Positions 56,790 through 64,000 of a stretch of DNA of 64,000 nucleotides are shown in pieces. Source of the stretch: Pseudomonas putida. GTDB lineage: Bacteria > Pseudomonadota > Gammaproteobacteria > Pseudomonadales > Pseudomonadaceae. The translations under genes were made by a program, and so were the position numbers. The stretch spans positions 5,970,001-6,034,000 of the forward strand of contig CP163498.1 in assembly GCA_041071465.1 (NCBI GenBank), read 5' to 3'. The notes under the pieces were generated by a model. That model ran no database searches, was not told the origin of the DNA, and saw nothing but the letters and a program-made list of their open reading frames with translations. How positions within the stretch are numbered: position 1 is the stretch's first letter; every line of letters starts with the position of its first letter.

Positions 56790-57060
56790 CGTCCCACTTT
56801 ATTCGAGGCTACGCCTGTAGCCTCATCATTTCGAGCTCGGCGCAAACTATGTGCTGGCAGAACCTTCCTTTCATTTAAACATCTCCTCCTCCTTCAAAGT
56901 CAGCCGCTTTAGCGGCAAGGACGAAGTCATACTGAAGAAAAGTATCCGCTAGAGGTTCAGAGCGCTACCAGCGACACCTTCATCGCAATGAGCAAAGGCA
57001 TCACGACCTTGAGGCTCATGGTCGAAGCCGGAAAGAAATACCCGGTTCGCTTCCATCAAG
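56790..57060. other. Gene-free stretch left of the integrase remnant
   Basis: This contains a small GCCGCTTTAGCGGC hairpin near 56910 and a short open frame (about 56988-57090, starting MSKGITTLRLMVEAGKK) that stops early. I cannot assign it. It may be further debris of the same element. Confidence 0.35.
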
Positions 57061-57273
57061 GTTCACGACCTGAAGCATACATTCGGACGTAGACTGAAAG
57101 CAGCAGCTGTGAGTTTGGAAGATCGGAAGTCGCTACTTGGCCACAAGAGCGGAAGCGTGACCCGTCATTACTCCGGAGCGGAGATTGGTCAGAAGATTGA
57201 TGCAGCAAACAAGGTATTGGCCACCGACTCGCGCGGGCCGGTACTCACGATGCTGACCAGGAGGAAGGCATGA
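57061..57273 (+). pseudogene. Tyrosine-recombinase (phage integrase) C-terminal remnant
   Basis: The open frame reads VHDLKHTFGRRLKAA, then LLGHKSG, TRHYSGAEI and a terminal TRRKA. These are the box II motifs of phage/island integrases with the His and the nucleophile Tyr, but the catalytic Arg of HDLRHT is Lys. Only the last 71 residues remain; upstream sequence in this frame has no start or other integrase motif. A second frame after the stop (57271-57309) encodes GEVTQKSRK, which looks like an integrase tail. It lies 80 bases from tRNA-Pro. Confidence 0.75.
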
Positions 57274-57310
57274 AAAACGGAGAAGTCACGCAAAAGTCAC
57301 GCAAATGAAA

Positions 57311-57337
57311 AAGGCCAATGCTCGGAACATTGGCCTT
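57311..57337 (-). terminator. Intrinsic terminator of the tRNA-Pro transcript
   Basis: On the minus strand AAGGCCAATG pairs with CATTGGCCTT across a 7-base loop and is followed by more T residues. It lies 15 bases past the tRNA 3' end. Confidence 0.8.
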
Positions 57338-57352
57338 TCCCATTGGGATTAT

Positions 57353-57429
57353 TGGTCGGGACGGAGTGATTCGAACACTCGACCCCTTGCACCCCATGCA
57401 AGTGCGCTACCGGGCTGCGCTACGCCCCG
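57353..57429 (-). tRNA. tRNA-Pro (anticodon GGG)
   Basis: The 77-base cloverleaf has acceptor stem CGGGGCG/CGTCCCG, D stem GCGC/GCGC, anticodon stem CTTGC/GCAAG with loop ATGGGGT (anticodon GGG), T stem GAGTG/CACTC with TTCGAAT, and an encoded CCA end. Its 3' end faces the integrase remnant, the usual arrangement for an island attachment site. Confidence 0.95.
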
Positions 57430-57530
57430 ACTCTATTCTCGATACTGCTGAGAACGATGAAGAATCTACCCTAACCTCCTGATAAATGAAAGCTTTTTCT
57501 CAAAGAATTTTCACTTACCAGCAAACAAGC

Positions 57531-57887
57531 TCATTTCTTCAACACTACCAACACATCCTCCAACTCAACAATCATCTGCCGAATCAGTTGCTTGTATTGG
57601 CTGGATTCATCCTTAGCCTCATCACTGGAGAGCCTCAACCGGGCCCCGCCAATGGTGAACCCCTGATCATAAAGCAGCGCACGAATCTGGCGGATCATCA
57701 GCACATCCTGGCGCTGGTAATACCGCCGGTTGCCCCGCCGCTTCACAGGGTTAAGCTGGTCGAACTCCTGCTCCCAATACCGCAGCACGTGCGGCTTAAC
57801 CGCACAAAGCTCACTCACTTCACCAATGGTGAAGTAGCGCTTGCCTGGTATGGGGGGCAGTTCGTCGTTATGGCTTGGTTCCAGCAT
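57531..57887 (-). CDS. MerR-family transcriptional regulator
   Basis: The 118-residue DNA-binding protein has the MerR HTH at residues about 15-60 ([25 protein letters not shown], then [10 protein letters not shown]) and a short C-terminal helix, with no metal-binding cysteines beyond the HTH. I chose the ATG at 57887 over an upstream TTG; it overlaps ihfA by 20 bases, so the two are coupled. This is the constant neighbour of ihfA in pseudomonads; its target is unknown. Confidence 0.88.
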
Positions 57888-58170
57888 AGGCCTCAACCCG
57901 GGCCTTCAACTTCTGCCCTGGACGAAAGGTGACGACGCGCCGTGCAGTGATCGGGATCTCTTCCCCTGTCTTGGGGTTGCGGCCCGGCCGCTGGCGTTTG
58001 TCGCGAAGGTCGAAGTTGCCGAAACCGGACAGCTTCACCTGCTCGTTCTCTTCAAGTGCGTGCCGAATTTCTTCGAAAAACAGCTCGACCAATTCCTTGG
58101 CCTCACGCTTGTTAAGCCCCAGCTCCTCGTACAGCCTTTCGGCCATCTCAGCTTTCGTCAGAGCACCCAT
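57868..58170 (-). CDS. ihfA: Integration host factor alpha subunit
   Basis: The 100-residue DNA-bending protein has the family start [28 protein letters not shown] and the DNA-intercalating arm [20 protein letters not shown]. With IhfB it bends DNA at many promoters, including sigma-54 promoters such as the three in this window. It is four bases downstream of pheT in the same operon. Confidence 0.96.
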
Positions 58171-58174
58171 GCCG

Positions 58175-60556
58175 TTATTTCCTTAACGTGGTGTTCAACC
58201 TTTGTTCGAGCGAGGTGAGGATGTTTTGCAGGGTAGTGTTCACCTCATCGTCGTTAAGAGTGCGCGATGGATGCTGCCAGGTCAAGCCGACGGCAAGGCT
58301 TTTTCTATCAGGATCAATGCCTTTACCTTGGTAGACATCAAACAGCCTGAGGTCTGTGAGCCATTCGCCTGCATTGTCACGAATTAATTCAAGCACCGCG
58401 CTAGAAGCTACATCACGCCCTGCGATCAAGGCCAGGTCGCGACGGGTTTCCGGGAACTTGGACAGCTCGCTGAACTTCGGCAGGCGGCCTTCGACCACGT
58501 CGCCCAGCACCAGCTCGAACAGGAATACCGGGCGGTCCAGGTCCAGGGCCTTGGCCAGCTCTGGGTGGATGGCGCCGAGGTAGCCGACCAGTGTGCCGTC
58601 ACGCTCGATGGCGGCGGTCTGGCCTGGGTGCAGGGCTGGGTGCTTGCCGGCGCTGAAGGTGAAGTCGCTCAGGGCACCGGAGTAGCCCAGCAGGGCTTCC
58701 ACGTCGGCTTTGACGTCGAAGAAGTCGACGCCGTCGCGGCCGTTGGCCCAGCCTTCTGGCAGGCGGCTGCCAGTGATTACGCCGGCAATCATCGGCTGCT
58801 GCTGCAGGTCACCGAGCTGGCCGACAAAGCGCAGGCCGCTTTCGAACAGGCGCACGCGGTCTTGCTGGCGGTTCAGGTTGTGTTGCAGCGCCTTGACCAG
58901 GCCCGGCCACAGGGACGCGCGCATGGCGGCCATGTCGCTGGAGATGGGGTTGGCCAACAGCAGCGGCTCTACGCCCGGGCTGAACAGTTCGAACAGTTTC
59001 GGGTCGATGAAGCTGTAGGTGATGGCTTCCTGGTAGCCGCGGGCAACCAGCAGACGACGCAGGGTCGGCAGGTCACCGCGAGTCTCTGGCTTGCCCTGGG
59101 GGGCCAGGCGGGCTTGCGGGTAGCGAACCGGCAGGTTGTTGTAGCCGTACAGGCGGGCCAGTTCTTCGATCAGGTCGACTTCCAGGCTGATGTCGAAGCG
59201 ATGGCTCGGGACGTTGACGGTCCACTGCCCTTCCCCGTTGCGAGTGGTGGTCAGTTCCAGGGCGTTGAGCAGTTGCTCGACCTGGGCTGGGTCCATTTCC
59301 ATGCCGAGCATCTGGGTGATGCGTTCGGCGCGCAGGGTGACAGGGGCCACTTGCGGCAGGTGCTGTTCGCTGACGGCTTCGACGATCGGGCCGGCTTCGC
59401 CACCAACGATGTCCAGCAGCAGCTGAGTGGCGCGCTCCATGGCTTCGCGGGCCAGCTGCGAGTCGACGCCGCGTTCATAGCGGTGCGAGGCATCGGTGTG
59501 CAGGCCGTAGGAGCGGGCTTTACCGGCGACGGAAATCGGCTCGAAGAACGCGCTTTCCAGGAACAGGTCGCGGGTTTTTTCGGTATTCACACCGCTGTGC
59601 TCGCCACCCATGACGCCGGCGATGGCCAGGGCGCGGGTGTGGTCGGCGATCACCAGGGTATCGGCACGCAGGGCCACTTCCTGGCCGTCGAGCAGGACGA
59701 GCTTTTCGCCCTCTTCAGCCATGCGCACGCGGATGCCGCCGTTGATTTCCGCCAGGTCGAAGGCGTGCATCGGCTGGCCAAGTTCAAGCATCACGTAGTT
59801 GGTGATGTCGACGGCGGCGTCGATGCTGCGCACGTCGCTGCGGCGCAGGCGCTCGACCATCCACAGTGGGGTTGGCTTGCTGAGGTCGACGTTACGGATA
59901 ACGCGGCCCAGGTAGCGTGGGCAGGCAGCCGGGGCACTGACTTCGACCGGGCGCACTTCGTCGTGGGCCGCCGCTACGGCTGGCACGACCGGACGAGTGA
60001 CCGGGGTGTCGTACAGGGCGCTGACGTCGCGGGCCAAGCCCGCGATGGACAGGCAGTCGCCACGGTTGGGGGTCAGGCCGATTTCGATGCTGGCATCGTC
60101 CAGGCTCAGGTACTTGCGAATGTCTTCGCCAACCGGGGCGTCAGCCGCCAATTCCAGCAGGCCATCGTTCTCTTCGCTGATTTCCAGCTCGGCAGCCGAG
60201 CACAGCATGCCGAAAGACTCGACGCCGCGCAGCTTGGCCTTTTTGATCTTGAAGTCGCCAGACAGCTCGGCGCCGATCATGGCGAACGGGATCTTGATAC
60301 CTGGGCGGGCGTTAGGCGCGCCGCATACGACCTGGAAAGTTTCCTGGCCGTTGGTCACCTGACACACGCGCAGCTTGTCGGCGTCCGGGTGTTGTTCGGT
60401 GGCGAGGATTTCGCCCACGACGATGCCGCTGAACTGGCCGGCAGCGGGGGTAACGCTGTCGACTTCGAGGCCGGCCATGGACAGGCGGGCGACCAGTTCG
60501 TCACGGGAGACTTGCGGGTTTACCCAACCGCGCAGCCACTGTTCACTGAATTTCAT
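58175..60556 (-). CDS. pheT: Phenylalanyl-tRNA synthetase beta subunit
   Basis: The 793-residue subunit of the (alpha-beta)2 enzyme has an N-terminal OB-fold tRNA-binding domain (about residues 39-150), B3/B4 editing domain (about 210-390), B5 domain (about 400-475), a catalytic-core-like domain, and a C-terminal ferredoxin-like anticodon-binding domain. The length is typical. It lies 33 bases downstream of pheS. Confidence 0.96.
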
Positions 60557-60589
60557 GCTGTTCTCCTGAAAGTTGCGTCGGGCATTGAC

Positions 60590-61669
<1,080 letters not shown>

Positions 61670-61715
61670 TCAATGCCCGACAGCGCTAGCGCCGCCGGGT
61701 GATTGTCGCGGGTAC

Positions 61716-62072
61716 TTAAGCCAGAACGGCTTTAGCTTTCTCGACAATCGCAGCAAACGCCGCTTTTTCGTTCACTGCCAGATCAGCCAGAACCTTACGG
61801 TCGATTTCGATCGAAGCCTTTTTCAGGCCAGCAATCAGACGGCTGTAGGACAGACCGTTGGTGCGGGCACCGGCGTTGATACGAGCGATCCACAGTGCGC
61901 GGAACTGACGCTTCTTCTGGCGACGGTCGCGGTAGGCGTATTGGCCTGCCTTGATGACCGCTTGCTTGGCTACACGGAATACGCGCGAACGTGCACCGTA
62001 GTAACCTTTAGCCAGTTTCAGAATTTTTTTGTGACGCTTACGAGCGATAACGCCGCGCTTAACACGAGCCAT
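61716..62072 (-). CDS. rplT: 50S ribosomal protein L20
   Basis: The 118-residue ribosomal protein has the basic N-terminal extension [25 protein letters not shown] and a conserved globular C-terminal part. It binds 23S rRNA early in assembly. It is 27 bases downstream of rpmI. Confidence 0.97.
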   Translation of the reverse strand: MARVKRGVIARKRHKKILKLAKGYYGARSRVFRVAKQAVIKAGQYAYRDRRQKKRQFRALWIARINAGARTNGLSYSRLIAGLKKASIEIDRKVLADLAVNEKAAFAAIVEKAKAVLA

Positions 62073-62099
62073 GAGTAACTTCCTCTATCTTAACCAGAA

Positions 62100-62294
62100 T
62101 TAACGAACGCGCAGCATGCGCTCGACTTTTGCTACGTCGGACGGGTGCAGCAAGCTGGCACCGCGCAGTTGACGCTTACGCTTGGTCGACATTTTGGTCA
62201 GGATGTGGCTCTTGAAAGCGTGCTTGTGCTTGAAGCCCGAAGCTGTCTTCAGGAAGCGCTTCGCAGCACCGCTTTTGGTTTTCATTTTTGGCAT
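62100..62294 (-). CDS. rpmI: 50S ribosomal protein L35
   Basis: The 64-residue basic protein [20 protein letters not shown] is complete. The correct ATG is at 62294; an in-frame upstream ATG at 62309 adds five residues not found in the family. Confidence 0.97.
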   Translation of the reverse strand: MPKMKTKSGAAKRFLKTASGFKHKHAFKSHILTKMSTKRKRQLRGASLLHPSDVAKVERMLRVR

Positions 62295-62354
62295 GTTGGA
62301 ACTCCGCATTCGATAAAATTACACATAATCATCAGGCCTGCCGTGCCCGGGAGA

Positions 62355-62906
62355 TTACTTCTTTTTCTTGGGGGCGATGACCATCATAAGCTGGCGTCCT
62401 TCCATCTTAGGATGCTGCTCAACGGTGCCGTATTCGGCGAGGTCGGCTTCGACCCGCTTCAACAGCTCCATGCCCAGCTCCTGGTGGGCCATCTCACGAC
62501 CACGGAATCTCAGAGAGATCTTGGCCTTGTCCCCATCGGTAAGGAAACGTACCAGGTTGCGTAGTTTTACCTGGTAATCCCCATCCTCCGTCCCTGGACG
62601 AAACTTGATTTCTTTGATCTGGATCTGCTTCTGGTTTTTCTTGGCTTCGTTAGCCTGCTTCTTCTTCTCGAAGAGGTGCTTGCCGTAGTCCATGACCTTG
62701 CAGACCGGTGGTACCGCGTCTGCAGAAATTTCTACCAGATCCAGCTTCGCTTCATCAGCGATACGCAGCGCTTCATCAATCGAGACGATGCCAACCTGCT
62801 CGCCGTCTGCGCCAATTAACCGAACCTCGCGGGCCGAGATATTCTCGTTGATCGGGGCCTTCGGTACAGCACGCTTATCGTTTCTCATTTCACGCTTAAT
62901 AGTCAT
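62355..62906 (-). CDS. infC: Translation initiation factor IF-3
   Basis: The 183-residue factor has an N-terminal domain ([21 protein letters not shown]), a linker helix ([19 protein letters not shown]) and the C-terminal domain ([28 protein letters not shown]). It prevents premature subunit joining and checks start codons. The ATG at 62906 overlaps the last base of the thrS stop (TAATG). Two codons later lies ATT, the rare start used by infC in many bacteria, so a start there is possible. Confidence 0.95.
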   Translation of the reverse strand: MTIKREMRNDKRAVPKAPINENISAREVRLIGADGEQVGIVSIDEALRIADEAKLDLVEISADAVPPVCKVMDYGKHLFEKKKQANEAKKNQKQIQIKEIKFRPGTEDGDYQVKLRNLVRFLTDGDKAKISLRFRGREMAHQELGMELLKRVEADLAEYGTVEQHPKMEGRQLMMVIAPKKKK

Positions 62907-64000
62907 TACTCCGATTCTTGGCGACCACGCCGGGAAACCGCTTGTGTCAGCAACTCAGCGAATTGGGCGACGGGCATGGAGCCCAGGTCTGCGCCTTCGC
63001 GAGTACGCACAGCGACGGTTTGCGTTTCGACTTCGCGGTCCCCTATAACCAAAAGGTACGGGACCTTGAGCAAAGTATGCTCGCGGATTTTAAAGCCGAT
63101 CTTCTCATTTCTCAAGTCCGACTTGGCACGGAAACCGCTACCGTTCAGAGATTTCTCTACCTCGAGGGCGAAATCGGCCTGCTTGTCGGTGATATTCATG
63201 ATCACCGCCTGGGTCGGGGCCAGCCACGCCGGGAATACGCCAGCGTAGTGTTCGATCAGCATGCCGATGAAGCGTTCGAACGAACCGAGAATGGCGCGGT
63301 GCAGCATGACCGGGCGAACACGGCTGTTATCTTCGGCGATATAGCTGGCATCCAGGCGTTCTGGCAGGTTCGGGTCGTACTGCAGGGTACCGCACTGCCA
63401 GTTACGGCCGAGGCAGTCGCGCAGGGTGAACTCGATTTTCGGGCCGTAGAAGGCGCCCTCGCCTGGCTGGTATTCCCACTCAAGGCCCGATTCGTTCAGG
63501 GCGTCGGCCAGCGCCGTTTCGGCACGGTCCCACAACTCTTCAGAACCTACACGCTTGGCCGGACGGGTGGACAGCTTCATGGCGATGTCGCTGAAGCCGA
63601 AGTCCTTGTACACGTCCAGGGTCAGCTTGATGAAGTCGGCAGCTTCTTTCTTCACCTGCTCTTCGGTGCAGAAGATGTGCGCGTCGTCCTGTACGAAGCC
63701 ACGCACGCGCATGATGCCGTGCAGGGCGCCAGACGGCTCGTTACGGTGGCAGGCACCGAACTCGGCCAGGCGCAGCGGCAGGTCACGGTAGCTTTTCAGG
63801 CCCTGGTTGAACACCTGCACGTGGCACGGGCAGTTCATCGGTTTTACCGCGTAGTCACGGCTTTCCGACGACGTGGTGAACATGTTCTCGGCGTAGTTGG
63901 ACCAGTGGCCGGAGCGCTCCCAGAGGATACGGTCGACAACTTGCGGGGTCTTGATTTCCTGGTAGCCGTTTTCACGCTGCACGCCACGCATGTACTGCTC
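62906..64000 (-). CDS. thrS: Threonyl-tRNA synthetase, C-terminal part cut by window edge
   Basis: This is the last 364 residues of ThrRS (full length about 640). Class II motif 2 ([22 protein letters not shown]), the zinc ligand region ([11 protein letters not shown]), motif 3 ([19 protein letters not shown]) and the anticodon-binding domain to the C-terminus are present. The N-terminal TGS and editing domains lie beyond the window. The gene is first of the thrS-infC-rpmI-rplT run. Confidence 0.95.
   Translation of the reverse strand, partial: EQYMRGVQRENGYQEIKTPQVVDRILWERSGHWSNYAENMFTTSSESRDYAVKPMNCPCHVQVFNQGLKSYRDLPLRLAEFGACHRNEPSGALHGIMRVRGFVQDDAHIFCTEEQVKKEAADFIKLTLDVYKDFGFSDIAMKLSTRPAKRVGSEELWDRAETALADALNESGLEWEYQPGEGAFYGPKIEFTLRDCLGRNWQCGTLQYDPNLPERLDASYIAEDNSRVRPVMLHRAILGSFERFIGMLIEHYAGVFPAWLAPTQAVIMNITDKQADFALEVEKSLNGSGFRAKSDLRNEKIGFKIREHTLLKVPYLLVIGDREVETQTVAVRTREGADLGSMPVAQFAELLTQAVSRRGRQESE

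Noticed and set aside
57283..57304. Direct repeat AAGTCACGCAA next to the integrase remnant as an attachment core
   Set aside because: The two copies are immediately adjacent and also read as the GEVTQKSRK integrase tail in one frame. No copy is seen inside the tRNA or at a distance.

Overview
The window looks like a chromosome segment of a Pseudomonas putida-group bacterium. The GC content is high. Copies of a REP-like element (a TAGGAGCGGCCTTGTGTCGC core) are scattered between genes. The right end carries the standard pseudomonad run thrS-infC-rpmI-rplT-pheS-pheT-ihfA-merR-tRNA-Pro(GGG). The gene order from about 15.8 to 48 kb is also the one I remember from P. putida KT2440.

Region 1 (1-15.8 kb) is an organosulfur-scavenging region. 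It holds the end of a DszC/SfnC-like flavin monooxygenase, a two-subunit ABC exporter, an SsuD-like flavin monooxygenase, two tandem cytoplasmic DszB-like proteins, two TonB-dependent receptors, and an SsuBC-like ABC importer with two permeases and no periplasmic binding protein. Three transcription units here each begin with a clear sigma-54 -24/-12 promoter. Each is preceded by a perfect TGCTGC-N4-GCAGCA palindrome plus a second weaker copy. This points to one enhancer-binding activator (SfnR-like, not in the window) running a 4S-like sulfone/sulfinate desulfurisation regulon. It is the most interesting system in the window. The first DszB-like protein keeps the Cys-His-Arg triad; the second has Ser in place of the Cys.

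Region 2 (15.8-32.5 kb) is a type I secretion locus. One gene of about 3,600 codons encodes a secreted RTX protein with two complete animal-type haem peroxidase domains. It is transcribed away from its ABC/HlyD/TolC exporter, which is followed by a PAS-GGDEF diguanylate cyclase.

Region 3 (32.5-37.4 kb) is an iron-responsive surface-signalling set (TonB receptor with STN domain, FecR, FecI, Fur box) plus a methyltransferase. Region 4 (37.5-43.6 kb) is dehydroshikimate/aromatic metabolism: quiC, an MHS transporter with a PcaR-like box between them, an aromatic amino acid decarboxylase and a LysR regulator. Region 5 (43.7-53.6 kb) holds yebC, a LysR/OPA-transporter/FAD-oxidoreductase set of aminophosphonate type, tam, and a LysR/PhyH-dioxygenase/amino-acid-permease set. 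Region 6 (53.6-57.4 kb) is visibly less GC-rich, contains unknown genes, and ends in an integrase remnant beside tRNA-Pro, so it looks like a decayed island. Region 7 (57.5-64 kb) is the housekeeping translation cluster.

Eight single-base frameshifts break four otherwise well-conserved genes. All can be repaired by changing the length of a short G/C homopolymer, and repair restores full-length frames. They are more likely sequence errors than real gene loss.
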